NCBI GenBank assembly: GCA_021432635.1
Contig: MU270073.1
Coordinates: 276,161 to 340,160 of the forward strand
DNA: 64,000 nt
Reading direction: 5' to 3'
DNA from: Thozetella sp. PMI_491
Lineage: Eukaryota; Ascomycota; Sordariomycetes; Chaetosphaeriales; Chaetosphaeriaceae
The translations under genes were made by a program, and so were the position numbers. The notes under the pieces were generated by a model. The model saw only the letters and a program-made list of their open reading frames with translations, did not search any database and had not been told where the DNA came from. Below are positions 24,901 through 37,102 of the stretch, one piece after another (within the stretch, counting starts at the first letter, position 1; each line of letters begins with the position of its first letter).

Positions 24901-25599
24901 GAGGTGTACGAAGACTCGTCCAAGGAGAAAGGCGGGCCCAACGCCGGCGGCGGCAAGACAGAAGACAAAGAAGGCAACAACCACGGCGTCTTGTTCGACG
25001 TCGACGCGATCCGCGCCGAGCTATACAAGGAGGCATCCAAAACGGGCCAGAACGGCGCCGCCGCAGATGAGATGCTCCAGATTAAGGAGATCAAGAGTAC
25101 GCTTCCGCCCATGCGGCTGCCCAGCCCGGGGCTAGTGCCGCCGAAGAGCCCGGCCTTGACGGTGCGGTCTCGGAGCAGCACCGATGCGCAGTCTCCCCAA
25201 GGGTCCAGGCGGCCGTCGCATGAGTACCGGCAGTCGATGGACTCGAGAACGCCTACGGGATACTCCTTCTCGACACCTGGCAAAGGCGGGAATGGCTACG
25301 AGGCGGGTGGCAGCAACGGCTATCGGAACGACGGCATCGAAGAGGATAATGGGATCCAGATGACCTTCGACACGTCCTTCGACGACACCCCGCAAAAGCC
25401 GCCCCCTGGCCCGCCCAAGGAACGGACGCAGAGCTTGAACGCGGTGCCAACGACTGACGCGAGGTCGGTCTCAGAACCGGTTCGCCCCGGTGTGAAGACA
25501 GCGCAAACGGTGCCCAATATCATGCTGACGGACCACTGGGTCGATGAGGAAGACGAGGACTTCGGCAAGGAAAAAGAGATCTCGATGACTTTTGCATAG
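21903..25599 (+). CDS. DUF726 family membrane protein with lipase-like GxSxG motif (Mil1/TMCO4-like)
   Basis: Predicted alpha/beta-hydrolase anchored to a membrane. The yeast relative YFL034W (Mil1) interacts with the clathrin adaptor AP-1. Exons are 21903-24092 and 24154-25599 (intron 61 nt), giving 1211 residues. The first 350 residues are acidic, Ser/Pro-rich and disordered. A helical domain follows (LLTEGQRIAYVGLTRLELSA; LFLVLIADSIYDARSRVLLE). A Gly/Ala-rich hydrophobic stretch at about 579-643 probably forms two membrane segments. The hydrolase domain has VTLVGYSLGSRVIF with the nucleophile Ser near residue 803, and NVYIFGSPVVV after it. A disordered tail rich in Ser and Pro closes the protein. 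The start is the first ATG in frame. Enzymatic activity is inferred from the motif. Confidence 0.92.
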
Positions 25600-26139
25600 C
25601 GCACCGCCGCGGAGAGCCGCTAGAGGGGGTAGACCACGTTTCGATTCTATGTACATGTGCTACAATAAAATAGCCAGATCCGGAAGGGGCGGGGAGCAGG
25701 GCATCTCAGCTGAAGTCATGCATGCTAGGACTGTTTTGAACATACACGCGTCGAGATACACGACATACCCAAGACGCCGGGGAGAGAAGAGGGCCTCAGG
25801 TCTTTGGCCGGGGCATGCGGGACTTTTGCATGGGAAAGAGTCTCGGAGTTTACGATTAGCTGTTGTAATGCCCTGCGCGTGAGTTCCTCCCAAGAGGAAC
25901 GAGGGACAGTCAGGGGACATTTGCCGCCAGGCTGGTGGTGGTGGCGATTAGGTAGTTGGTTTTATAGCCTCATCTGAATCCGCTCTTATGCCCAGATATC
26001 CCGCAAAGACGCTGTCGTGTCACAAGTGGGAGCTAGCTAGATGGCCACAGGTATGTGAGAATGCCGGTAGCTAGTCCCTTGTATTTGAGACAGCTGAGCG
26101 GCCTGGGAGCCGGCACCCACTCGGCCGAAGGGCCTCTCT
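25600..26139. other. Convergent 3' flanks with a poly(A) signal
   Basis: The region lies between the ends of the DUF726 gene and the minus-strand acylphosphatase gene. A canonical AATAAA stands at 25664-25669, 65 bases after the DUF726 stop codon, and probably directs its polyadenylation. Nothing else was seen. Confidence 0.6.
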
Positions 26140-26712
26140 TCACCGCCGAACCTGGAAGTCCTTCTCTTCGTCGACGACATCGCGATCCTCCTTGTCCAGC
26201 TTGACTACCTTTGCAGAGCGGGGCCCATTGTCCACTTCCTTGAGAAAGGAAGCGATGGCGGCGTCGTCGCCTTGGGCCTCGCCCTCGACCTGTGCGACAA
26301 GGCTCAGCTGGGCTGGTCCGGCACGACCGAGAGACACAGGGCGGCAGGAAGAAGGGAGCTAAGCGGCACACACCTTGTTGTTATCCGTGTTTCTCACCCA
26401 GCCTGTCAGCCCGAGCTCAATGGCGCGTTTCCGGGTGAAGTAGCTTTGGGCATCATAGCGAGGTTAGCTGGCGGATGGGCTCCCCCGATGGGGGCTTGTC
26501 AGGCGCTGGTGCACGAACCGAAAGCCAACTCCTGCGCCGGCGCACGTCAGCTGTCCTGTCCGACCCTGCCATCAGCAGGCCCTCCGAGAGACCTCGACGC
26601 ACCTTGAACGACTCCGCCGTGGGCGAGGAAGTAAATCTAAGCCGCGAGAGTCTCAGCTTCTCCGCCGGCGCAGACCAGCAGGGCAAAGGGGTCTGCTCAC
26701 TCTTTTGGTCAT
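26140..26712 (-). CDS. Acylphosphatase, five exons
   Basis: Small enzyme that hydrolyses acyl phosphates such as 1,3-bisphosphoglycerate, probably cytosolic. No single frame shows the whole protein. The assembled minus-strand exons are 26712-26701 (12 nt), 26636-26603 (34 nt), 26531-26519 (13 nt), 26443-26374 (70 nt) and 26289-26140, giving 92 residues, the normal family length. The product begins MTKR then IYFLAHGGVVQGVGFRYF. The two catalytic residues are present: Arg in VQGVGFR (residue 20) and Asn in LTGWVRN (residue 38). The C-terminal half contains VEGEAQGDDAAIASFL and ends FQVRR. Introns are 64, 71, 75 and 84 nt with GT and AG ends; donors include GTTCGT and acceptors include AAAG. Exon 3 is inferred mainly from family conservation. 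Confidence 0.88.
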
Positions 26713-29396
26713 GATGGGCGGCCCGAGGTTTTAGCAGTGCCGTTAGGGCCTATCACAAAGCAAGCAGCTGATGTATCCTGTAAAGTTGCTGAACTCCTTT
26801 TGCGTCTTGGTTTGAGAACGATAAGAGTGGGAAGCTTCATCAATGTCATCATTCGCTGGAGCCGATTGGGGAAGCTCCTGGCTGGGCTCCAATCAGAGAG
26901 CGTTCCCGAGGCCTCAAGCCCGTCCCGGCCGGCCGCGTGCGCCGCTGGTCGGGAAGCAAACGTGGATCAACTGCATATCCCCGCGCCCGACCCGGTCGAG
27001 CTCCGTTCGGGGGCCAGGCCGCCTGCCCCTTTCTGGTCTGGATGGCGGGAACACATTGCAGCTCTGCGGTTCTCGACGGTCGGATCCTAGCAGGGCAGTT
27101 GGAGCGGGGCATCACGCAGAGAAACGCCGAGGCCGCTCCTCCGTCTAATAGTGCCTCTGCTTGGCGCATCTGGGATAGCACCTCGAATAACTAACTCGCT
27201 TGGCTGTTAGATAGGCCCCAGGGTCAATGCTGTCATGCCCAAGCGGCTTCCTTCTCCCTTGGCACTGCCGCGCTAGGTTAGGCATGCCTCTCTAGTCTTC
27301 GTCAAAGCATCAGCAACCTACCCACACGAGAGGGATCACGGCTCAGTGGGCAGTCGAGATTTGGAATGATATGACACAGCAGCGACCTCAGGCGTGTCTC
27401 TCTTTGACAGAGCTGGAGGGGCACTTTTGGAGCAGAGTGGCCTCGGGCGGGTCAGCTAGCTAGCTAGCTGCTGGTGGCGACCAGTGAAGCAGATCAGTGC
27501 AGGCATACGCCTTCAAAGGCGGCCCTACAGGTTCAAACGCAGCTCCATCCGTTCCCGACCTCGAGTGCGGCGGGCAAGCCAAGGTGAGAGGACGGAATAA
27601 TCAAGCCACTTCAATTTAGCCTACCTACCCCGGGCGAACATCGCACGCCCGTGGTCTGAGCCTCCGGTGCACGATCTCCACAGCCATAGAACGGGGAGAC
27701 ACGGCCCCTGAGCGACATGGGGAGCAGCGTCGTCCGATCACCGCGGATCATCTAGTGACGACCGGGGGCCCAGACCCGGGCTGTGCTACTCACCCCCCAC
27801 AGCGCGGTGGGTGGCCGGACCGGGTCCAGGGGAGCCAGCCGGCCCCAGGGACATGCCCGCCTCGTGGGCAGTGCCGGGCACTGAGCGAGTTTATTGGAAA
27901 CGCGGCGCTGGCGAGCGAGGGCCATACACGGAGAAACTTGGCCGGCTCTCTATCCCGGCAGCGGAGGGGGGCCAGTGGTTGCCCTTCCAGGACGAGGGTG
28001 CGAATAGACCACAGGCAAGACCAAGTATCTGTCGCTCTTGCCTTTGCAAGATAGCGCGGCTGTCGGTGCGCTGCGAGACTCCGACACTCGCCTCCTGTCT
28101 CGGGCCGCAACCACGGTCAAAGCCACCCGCCCGTCGCGGGAGGCAGCAGCAGTGTCAATCGCTCACTCGGTGTCAGTTGGTGACAAGGAGTTGGCCTAGG
28201 GGGGAGTCATGGTGCGCCTCCCCCCTTTACCAAGCCAGCCAAAGTCCAGTGTCTCTGGCCAGCCGCATGCAGGAGAAACAAGTCAACGCCCATTGTCCGG
28301 CCTCCTTCTCCCGCCCCCCCTTCTCTCCCGGGGCGCCGGGAGCACCGATTGAAACCAAACCAAACCAAACGCACGCTGGTGCGCGCTCCTCCCCTCCCGC
28401 TGTTCCCTCTTGTCGGGGTTGGCCGGACAAGAGGCAAAATAGCACGCCTGTGTTTTCAAACGCTGGCCGGCAGCCACTCCCCAGCCCGGATTTGGACTGC
28501 CTGAGTCGCGGCTTGCCGCGGGCGCATTTAGCCTGATCGGGACAAGGGAGGCCCATCGCTGCAGATCTTCACGGGCGGCTCGTCCGAAGCTTGGCGAAAC
28601 CCGCTGGTGTGGGAGCTCCTCTGTCACCTGAGGGGCGTCGCCCGGGGCAGAGACGGCGCTGAGATGGCGTTGCAGGCTTGTGTCGCGATGAGGCGGCGCC
28701 CATGGCCCGCCCGATCCAAATGGTGGCGGCGCCGGTGCATTTCTGCTGGGCGGTTTCAAGATGGGACGGAAGCCAGTCCGACGCCCCCCCCCCCAAGCCT
28801 AAAGGCGGATGGATGCTTTAGCTTACCTTAAGGCCCATCTTAGCGGGGTTTGTCTCCTATCTGTCTCCTATCGAACGGGGAGGGGAGGGACAGGCGGAAC
28901 ACAACACCAGAAGAGACGGTTCACTTGAGCGAGAGAAGGGACGAGATAGTGGTATCAACAAGCTGTAAGGAAATTGGTATTGTCGCAGATCTAGCTCTGC
29001 TAAGCTGTTCAACTTCTTCTCTCAAAAAAGGAAGCACGCCTGTTGCGCAAAATCTGAACGCCTGAATGCACCGTCCTTCCAAAAACACCTCCCTAGAAGA
29101 ACCGTGCCGAGCTCTGTAGAGCCACCGAAAGTGACAGTCCAACTTGACAGTCAAAAAAAGGTTTCGAGAATCTCGTCATATACACAACAAGGCATGCCAT
29201 CGTATACCGTAGTCCCTATAGACCCGGTGCCGCCTCTAACGCAGATCGGTTGTGACCTGCCAGTCTCGAGAGAAGTGCTTCTCAAAATTCGACAATATGT
29301 ACAATGAATTTTGCGCGCAGAAGGTCTGCCAACTTGGCTCGGGTATCGTCTTTGCTGGGTTTTTTTTCGAGTTTTTTTCGTTTGTCGTCGCTCTTT
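26713..29396. other. Intergenic region of 2.7 kb
   Basis: This is the acylphosphatase promoter and the 3' flank of the gene ending at 29397. Open frames such as 27811-28536 (plus) are Pro/Arg/Ser/Cys-rich chance frames. Simple repeats include a CTAG run near 27454-27470 and AAACC units at 28352-28370. No RNA gene or mobile element was recognised. Confidence 0.55.
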
Positions 29397-30332
29397 TTAG
29401 ATCCACAGCTCGGGCGCGGGCGCCTTCAACGGTCGGGGAACTAGGCCGAAGATGCTGTCGTAGAGGCCTTGGATCTCGTCGAGATAGTCCTCGGCCCTGA
29501 ATTTGCATAGGCCCATCTCCTGGAGCTCCTTCTCCTCGGCATCGATCACATTTAACCGGTCCTTCACACCAAACTCTTCGGCAATTTCTGACACCTGCGC
29601 CAGCTCCTTCCCAAATGGATGCGTCTGCGAGTAGTCTTTCCTGTGCTGCTGGAGCTGCGGCTGCGACTGGGCGCTCCTCAGGGGGACGGATGGCACCCGT
29701 GGGGGCGCTGCCGGGACGGGTGGGTTAGAAAGCTTGGGGACGTGGTGCGAGTGGCTCGACAGGTGCGAACTGGCGGACGTGTTGGTGCTGGTTGAAGACG
29801 AGCGGGAGAAGGTGAAGCTCGCCTTGGTCGAAACCGTCCGGCTCGACTGCTCTGACAGCTGCGACATGGAGCGCTGGCGGCCGAGGTTGCTGTACGACTT
29901 GGACCCCTTGGAGGTGTGGGAGGGAGCCCTCTGGGGAATCTCGGGCTTGGGACCCGATGCGACCTCGTGGCCGGGTGCGGCAAAGTAGCTGGAGAGGTGG
30001 TTTGGCTCCGGCGACATATCGCGCTTCGGCGCCGTTGGGATGTCCGGGCTCGTCGGAGGAGACGAGGAGCTGGTGCGTGCGCTGTCTGACATATCATCAT
30101 CGGACTTGCCGGAGGAGCTGATCGAGGTGGCCGACTTGGGCTCCTTAGGGTAGATGTCAGGCGCATTGTAGGAGAGCATGTTGGTGGTGTGGACAAGCTC
30201 GACAGGCCCCGAGATCTTGTTACGAATGGAGCCGAAACCCTTGGTGGTGTTACTCCTCTGGGGGGCACTCTCCGAGGACTGGAAGCCCTGCTTGGCCCTA
30301 CGGGTCGTGAACGCTCTGCCGATGCTCGACAT
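29397..30332 (-). CDS. Conserved-looking Ser-rich protein of unknown function
   Basis: Single-exon frame of 311 residues starting MSSIGRAFTTRRAKQGF. I do not recognise a family. Residues 1-55 are basic and ordered-looking (FGSIRNKISGPVELVHTTNM). Residues 60-235 are very rich in Ser, Pro and Thr and probably disordered and phosphorylated. The last 75 residues form a likely helical domain (HPFGKELAQVSEIAEEFGV, ELQEMGLCKFRAEDYLDEI) ending PELWI. This pattern of conserved ends around a Ser-rich middle suggests a real regulatory or adaptor protein restricted to filamentous fungi; that is an inference. No signal peptide, membrane segment or intron was seen. Its promoter faces the 5-kb gap. Confidence 0.8.
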   Translation of the reverse strand: MSSIGRAFTTRRAKQGFQSSESAPQRSNTTKGFGSIRNKISGPVELVHTTNMLSYNAPDIYPKEPKSATSISSSGKSDDDMSDSARTSSSSPPTSPDIPTAPKRDMSPEPNHLSSYFAAPGHEVASGPKPEIPQRAPSHTSKGSKSYSNLGRQRSMSQLSEQSSRTVSTKASFTFSRSSSTSTNTSASSHLSSHSHHVPKLSNPPVPAAPPRVPSVPLRSAQSQPQLQQHRKDYSQTHPFGKELAQVSEIAEEFGVKDRLNVIDAEEKELQEMGLCKFRAEDYLDEIQGLYDSIFGLVPRPLKAPAPELWI

Positions 30333-31772
30333 GTTGCACGAAAGTAGCCGCGATGCCCTGCGGTATGGAGAATAGGATGGCTGAAAGGTGTGCGGACGAG
30401 ATGCGGTCCGACCAAGGTGAGGTGTGGGCGGGAAGGTCCTCTTTTATGGGTATCCCAAGGGGGGAAGTGGTGGAAATAGAGGGGTGAAAGGGGGGGAGGG
30501 GAGCTAGTGGATGCGAGTGACTCGTGAAGTTGAGTGACTCGCAACAGGCGGATCTTGTCGACCGAAAATACCTAGCGGGAAAAGAAAGAAGTGAAGCAGA
30601 CAAGGCAAAGCGGCTCTCAGATCGCTCCGGATCGTCACTGCGACCAGTGAAAGTTTGTCGATGCTTTACAGCAAACCGCCGTGGTGGCGAGTTCGAGAAG
30701 GTGATCAGCGGGAGGGAAGGAAGTGGGAGGTGAGCGGGATGATATGCAACCTTGTGGTCGCTCCGATTGCACAGCTGAGGGACAGCTTGGACCCCCTCCA
30801 AAACCACAGGCAGGATGTGGGTGGCCTGAGTGTGTGACGTTGGCAAGATGGTTGGCGGGCTGCGCCTGTGTCTCGCCGACTCCTTTGTGGATAGCTTGCT
30901 GCACAGTCTAGTGACCCGGCCGAGTCGGTCCAAGCGAAGGGGACTGCAGGCAGGATGTCTGGGGAAAGGGAACGTCCGCCAATGCCGTGCAGGCGTGCGC
31001 GCTGGTGATCAGAATCCGACGAAACTGCTTCGGGTCGATCCTCCAGATACTCCAGAGGGAGTAGGGCGGCCAGAAATCCCAGTCGTCGGGCTTGTTCGCG
31101 TACCGTACCACCTCGCGTCCTCAACTTATGCCCTTTCGAAACTGTTTCGACAGTTATACCGGGTCGCGTCCAAATCAGGCGGTTCCAGAGTGAAATCCGG
31201 GTTGCTGGCAGTGCACCGGGTGCGCTCTCGTAAAACGTTTCTCGTAAAAGTGAACAAGAAGAAGAAAAGCCTTGCGATCCACCGCACGGGGGGGCAAGAT
31301 GGCTGTTGGTGTTGGTTGTGGGCGGAATCCAGTCCCTTTATCGAACACTCTTTGTGTGTTGTTTGTCGCTGCTGTACTTAGCGCGAGAAGGAATGTTGGG
31401 GGGTGTCTATGTGCTGGGAAAGGAACGGTGACGATGCGGGGGCCCTCTGGTCCTTGAGTTTGGACAAGCTTCGAGCCTGCGACAAAAAAAAAAAAAAAAG
31501 GATGAGGAGTCCTACACGCGTTGAAGTCTGTGAAAGGAGAGTGAGCAAGAGGGGAGGAATCTCGCAGCCTGGAGTGGAAGAAAGGCGTAAAGAGAATGTG
31601 CTCTTTGGGGAGGCACGACAATAAAAAACAGGACGGGGGTGGGGAGGACAGAGGTGAGCGGGAGATCAGAGAAAGGTGCAGGGGTACAAGGTCACCCTGG
31701 CACTCAGGGTGGTGGGTACTTCTTGGCTAGCAGTAAGTTGAGTGCGCGCCCCGGTACTGCTACCTTGCCTAT

Positions 31773-31784
31773 CTAGGTACCTAG
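31773..31784. repeat. Perfect palindrome CTAGGTACCTAG
   Basis: A 12-bp perfect palindrome in the gap upstream of the Ser-rich gene. Related CTACGTACGTAG and TACCTA-type palindromes occur elsewhere in the window. Confidence 0.85.
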
Positions 31785-34651
31785 CAGGGGGAGGAGGAGG
31801 AGAGGGGGATTCAATAGGGGATGGGGTGGGGCCATTGGGGTTTTTTGGTGCTGGGCCGGCAAAAAGCAGTCCATTTTAGCTTGCCCGGCGTGCATCAACA
31901 GCGTGATTGCCACGCACACGCCCCCCAAAATGGCGACGGCCCTTCTCTGGGGTCCGTAGGAGCGAGGGGGGTGTCGCTACAGTCGCTACAGTACTACCGA
32001 GAGGACTGTGGCATGGCCCATATGGGTCAGCACCCGCAGCATAACTTCCATCCTTCTGTCAATAGCGCTCAACAGCCACCACCATGGCTGCTACCCCCAG
32101 AACAAATAGTCGATACATAATCTGTATAATGCATCTCCTGCCCCCCCCCCCATTTCTGATGCCATATGACCGTTCCCTCGGGGGTACTACGTTGTATGTA
32201 CTCTACGTGCTACTAAAGCGTAGTTCGTCGTTAGGCATGTGGCATCCGGCAACGATGCAGGTGCGCCCATGACTACCAGGCTCCACCACCGGTATGTTTG
32301 CTGGCCCCGTCTCGTTTCCCCAGAGGCCAGGCGAGAATGGGGGGGGGGTGGCCTCTAAGCGACCAGTCGAGAGCTGCTGGCAGAACTCTACTATGGTAGT
32401 CTCAGGGGACAGGCGCTGTAGCTGCGGGCCCTCATGTTGGCTTTCCCCGCGGCTGGTTGGCCTGACCTAGCTCGGCATGGACGAATCAGGAAGCTACCTT
32501 GAGGCGCTCGCCAATGACCAGCCAATGAGGAAAGGAAGAGAAGAGAAAAGCCGCCGGGGGCACCCTCTCCTTTTCCTTTTTTTTTTGTGCCCGCTGCGTA
32601 AAACCCCCCCCTTACGCTTCGCATCTCGCACCACTGCTCAACGTACCTTATTCGTCGTCAGAGCACATACTTAATCAGGTCAGGCGCTAGCACCACGCAG
32701 GGCTCGCTCGAGATTCACCTGCAGAAGCGCGTGCCTACACCACAGCGCAGCACGCGTTGGCAGTCAAAATAGTGATGTGATGCAGTTGCCCACCAGCTAG
32801 GCGTCAAATCAACGCCCGGTGCCCCTGCCATCATGATGTCTGCGCTAGGTCCTCTGCGTCCCTCCAAACTGTGGCGCGCTATCTGCGTGTCAGCGGGCCT
32901 CGCTGGAGAGAGACCGCGGGTCTCGTGCGTTGGTGCCGGTCCAATCTGCACCGTGCCTGACCCAACCGAGCGGACAGAATAAGCAACACCGACGTGGACG
33001 GTCGCCGCGGTGGCCACGTACCGGACTCATTTTAGGGGATCCCCTTTCCATCGCCCCCGTTGTCCGCGCCTGTCTCCATGCGGCCCGCCAGCCAACCCGT
33101 CAGCCCGTACCGTGAGCTGTAATTGCAGAAACCGAGCAATCTGTACACATGCCACAGCATTACTATCGCCCGAGCTTCAGCTCCGTCCCGCACCGGCAGT
33201 GCGAGGAGCGGAGGACATGGCCGATAACCCCACCCCTGTGCGCACCTTCTCCTTCCCCCCCGCCGCTTCCTCTTTATCTTTCTCTCTCTCGCTCGCCCTC
33301 TCTCTCCACACACCCCTATCGTTTGGGTTGGGTTGTGCAGGCAAGCAGGGTTGGCCACATCAACTCCCCCCCCGGTCACCAGAGGTTTCGCACAGATTTG
33401 TTGGCCCCGGCGTCCGTTGGCTCCCATCGCACCCAATCGAGCCAAGCGGGTGATCCACGCGATCCCTGATAGGATTGTGCCGGCCTCGCGCGGCCAGTCA
33501 GGAGCCACACGGCAAGGCGTGTGTTCCTGCAGTTGAAACGGGACTAATTGCGACGCCGCCCACCACGCCATTGGTTGGATGTTCCATCTTCATTGCCCTT
33601 AGGAAATGGCCGGGGTGTTGGGGGTTGAGGTGGCTGATCCACTGTTTCAGATCAGGCTTTTCTCCTTCGAGAAGAGACCAGCGACTCCCATCTCGTGCCC
33701 CCTTCCCAATCTTGCCAATCCAGCTGCGCCGATCGGTCCAGGGTTGTTGGGCTCATAGGAAGCCGCTCCCCACGCCTGCTGCGCGGTCGCAGAAACGGCG
33801 TCCGGCGAGGCTTGTCTATCTGCGTCTATTGACCTTGTAGAGCAAGCCGTCGTCCCTCATGGGCGCCCGCGCGCTTGTTTCTCTGGCCGGAGGGAGCCTG
33901 GCCCAGGGCTCGGGCTACTAACCACCCCTCTTTTTTTCCCTTTCCTTTGTTCCCCCTTCTTACGGCATTTTTTCACCGAACGGTGTATCGTCTGGCCAAG
34001 GTTCACTGATTGGAACCTTACCTTTTCGCTTGGTCGAGACTTCTGGGCTGCTTGGCCCTGATCGGCGAGAGCTGAATCGTCCGGCAAGGCCGGGTAAAAG
34101 CGGTCGCCGGCGTACGGTCTCCGGGTTTGGGCTCCGTAGTGCCCAAAAGAGCCATCACGACGGAGCCGGCCAATCCAGTGGCGAAAATCGGTCAAGCAAC
34201 CCGGAGCTGGCTCTTCCTGTTGACGTCGTGCATCGAACTGGAGTCACCATTCTGTCATGCAGGACCGTCCATCAAGCAAGCCCATGATCAATCCCATGAA
34301 GCCTCGCGTCCGATGAACAATCTTGGCCGGCCCAGGGCCCAAGGAGCTTGCGAGATGAATCCATCCATGTTTTTTTCTTGACGCAGATTTGTTCGCCCTT
34401 CTGGCTGCTGATTCCTCATCATCTCCCACGGTGATCCCACCCACATGAAATCCGGCGGAGCACAATTGACGTAGACAGTCGCCTATTTTCGGCCGTAGAA
34501 GAGGGTCCGTATTCCTCCTTCAATAAACTGTGCAACCGATTTGGTGCTGCGTGGGCAGGCGAGGCGCATGAATATGGAATGATCGAAGGCGACACCCACG
34601 TTCCGTCAATGCGAACCCTCTGCTTACAGCAGAACCGCAGGGGTCAGAACG

Positions 34652-34667
34652 GGGGCCCCGGGGCCCC
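34652..34667. repeat. Tandem GGGGCCCC palindrome
   Basis: Two copies of the 8-bp palindrome GGGGCCCC stand head to tail in intergenic DNA. Confidence 0.85.
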
Positions 34668-35359
34668 AAGACCGCTGTAACTGCTATCCTCCAGATGGCA
34701 GCTGCCGATCATTCAGGCGACCCCAGGTCCCCGGAGACAACGGACGATCCCACCAGTCACAGAAGTCGCATGAAATGCCTCTCCGCCCGTCTGGTGGGAA
34801 ATCTCGGGGTCTTCAACACCATGCTACCGGGCTGCTTGCTCCGGCGAACCACCCTGAAGGGCGTCGTCTCTGGTGCGGCTATATTCTGTGACAACGGCAC
34901 CCTGGAGCTGGGCGGCAGTTAGTCCCAGGTTCCCGGCGTACACCGCATGCCACTCCACCGACAGCTTGCGGGTCTCTCGATGTTTCGATGTCCTACCCGG
35001 TCTAGCAAGGAATCGAACGTCACACTGTCGCAAGACGTTTATAATTATGCCCGCTGATGATGAACACGGAGGGGGCTTGGAAACAAGACATCAATGTAGG
35101 CATCCAGGGGCCACGCAGAAGCGATCGACCGCTTTTCGCAGTCTCATGGCGCCGAACCATTGCTAGACCGTTGGATGACCGTGGGCTCGGGGGATCGGAG
35201 GCCGTGGCTCAGGGTGAACAACGCTCGCTTCTAGTGCGAGACACTGTGAATACAACGGCCTATCGGCTTCAAATCTATTCTGGCCCTAGTCTTCGAGGGC
35301 TTGGGCAAGTTTCACGTGCCGTCCGCATGTGTTGCGAGGCATCCTCTTCCTATGCTAGC

Positions 35360-37102
35360 TCAGTCCTCGTCCATGGAGTCTCCGTCTTCCTTGTCTACTG
35401 CGGCACCGTCTTCATTCCCATCTTCGTCCTCGTCGTCCTCACTGCTGCTCTCTTGGAGCTCGTCAACCCCCACGAGACGGTCCTCCACGTTGTCTTCGCC
35501 CTCCTTTCTCGCCGGCACCCTGGAGCCGAATGTCTTGCGCACAGCCGCGTTGGTGCTCGTATCCCAGACAGACACGGTACCCTTGCTTCCGGCCACAGCG
35601 AGCCGGAAGGCGACCTCCGGATCAGGACCAAACGTAGTAGCGAAGACGTTGCCAACATCAAAGTCGCGCGAGATAACCATAGCAGGCCCCTCGGGCCCTA
35701 TCGTCCACAGCTTAACGGTCTTGTCCGCCGACCCGGTGGCCATGAAGCCAGGAATGACAGGGTTCAGGTCGAAGGATGAGACAGATTCGTCGTGTGCCTG
35801 GAGTTTCCACACAGACTTGCTAGCTGAAGGATCGGTCCCTGCGTTGCGCACGTCGAAGTAGTGTATCAAACCGTTCTCAGTCGAGACGAAGAAGTAGTTT
35901 GGGTCGTGGGGGTCCCATCGGACGTTCTCAACATCGCTCTCTACCCCGACCCTCTTCGGCTGCGCATCCGGGGCTCGCATGTCCGCAGCTGCGACAGTCC
36001 GATCGTAGCTACCGCTCAGGAGCACCGTCGATTCCACAGCGTGCCACGCCAGGGAGCAAACCTTATCGGTGTGATAACTGTAGGACTTGGCACATTTGGT
36101 CGTGTGAAGATCCCAGAGCTTGATAGTCTTGTCAGCCGAGGCCGAAGCCAGCAGGTTTCGGTGTTTCCTATTTGCGGCGAGGGACAGGACGGCATCGACA
36201 TGGTATTCGTCGTTCGCTTTCTTGGACTTCTTCTTCTTCTCTTTCTTCTTTTTTTTCTTGCCCTCTTCCGCATTGCCGCCTTGCCCGAGGATGGCGTTCG
36301 GATACAGCGAGTCGACTGTGTCCAGATCCCAGATCTCAATGTCGGGGTCGAAAGTGCCTACGGCAACAAAGTTCGCTGTGGAATCCTTGTCGACCCCTGC
36401 CTTTCCCACAGGAATATCCAGCCACTCCACGCAGAGAGGTATGGCCGGGAGCATGATATCGTGGTGGACGTATAAGTTGTCCGCAGAATCTTCGTAGACA
36501 TAGACCTCAAGGTGCGCAAGTTCATCCTCAACCTTGGCTGCCAGCAGGAGGTTGTCGGTTGCCAAAATCTGCAACTCTTCGCGATCTTCATCCTCGTTTT
36601 CCCCCCCTCCTTCCTTCAGAGTGATGTAAGGATCGTCTTTGTTGGACTCGTAATAGGCGAGCGACTTGATATTGCCAAACATGCCCATCTGCTGGCCCTC
36701 GCCTTCATCTTCGTCATCGTCATCATAGTGCTCTAGGTCATACTCCTTGAGATCGTCATCATCCACGTTAATTCTGCTCTATTTGTAAGCACAGTGTCTA
36801 GCAGACAGAGAGGGCAATTAGGAAGGGCGAGTTTACTCTTGGGCCATTTCAGCGTCATCGTCGTCGTCTGCCTTTGTCGCAACGCCGCTCTTCTTGGAGG
36901 ATTTCTTTTTTTCTGCCGGAGCTTCGCTTGCCTCTTTCTCGGCCTCTAGAGCTTCCTCGAGGTCTTCTTTGGCGTCATCGAGCTGCAACTTGGCTAGCTC
37001 AGCAATGCGCTCAAACTCGTCTTCGTCGAACTGATATTTGGTGGGAAACGGTGCGGCGAAGCCCCGCGGGACCCATGCCGCCGAGGTGATCATGGACGAC
37101 AT
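35360..37102 (-). CDS. pwp1: Periodic tryptophan protein PWP1 (WD40, 60S ribosome biogenesis)
   Basis: Nucleolar WD40 protein needed for pre-60S maturation. Exons on the minus strand are 37102-36837 and 36773-35360 (intron 63 nt), giving 559 residues. The N-terminus MSSMITSAAWVPRGFAAPFP with YQFDEDEFERIAELAKLQL is characteristic of PWP1. An acidic stretch follows (DDDDLKEYDLEHYDDDDEDE). WD repeats run from about residue 190 to 480, for example GTFDPDIEIWDLD, ASASADKTIKLWDLH, LSGSYDRTVAAADMR, ATGSADKTVKLW and GSKGTVSVWDT. A Lys-rich loop sits between the first repeats, and the C-terminus is Asp/Glu-rich. It is divergent from PRP16, with start codons 435 bp apart. Confidence 0.95.

Larger units (their letters stand above)
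30333..35359. other. Gene-poor gap of 5.0 kb
   Basis: This is the promoter of the Ser-rich gene on the left and the 3' flank of PWP1 on the right. It contains a 16-A run (31484-31499), an 11-C run (32141-32151), the perfect palindrome CTAGGTACCTAG (31773-31784) and a double GGGGCCCC palindrome (34652-34667). The open frame at 34695-34922 (plus) starts with ATG and reads weakly protein-like but has no recognisable domain. No tRNA or transposon was found. Confidence 0.55.

Noticed and set aside
27454-28370. CTAG and AAACC simple repeats as possible transposon ends
   Set aside because: The repeats are short, have no paired inverted termini or target-site duplication around them, and flank no coding sequence.
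34980-35045. A GTTCGATTCC-like B-box on the minus strand, suggesting a tRNA
   Set aside because: The T-arm does not pair, and no matching D-arm, anticodon arm or acceptor stem could be drawn.
35301-35861. 186-codon Ser-rich plus-strand frame
   Set aside because: It is antisense to the acidic C-terminus and WD repeats of PWP1; the Ser codons are the complement of Glu/Asp runs.
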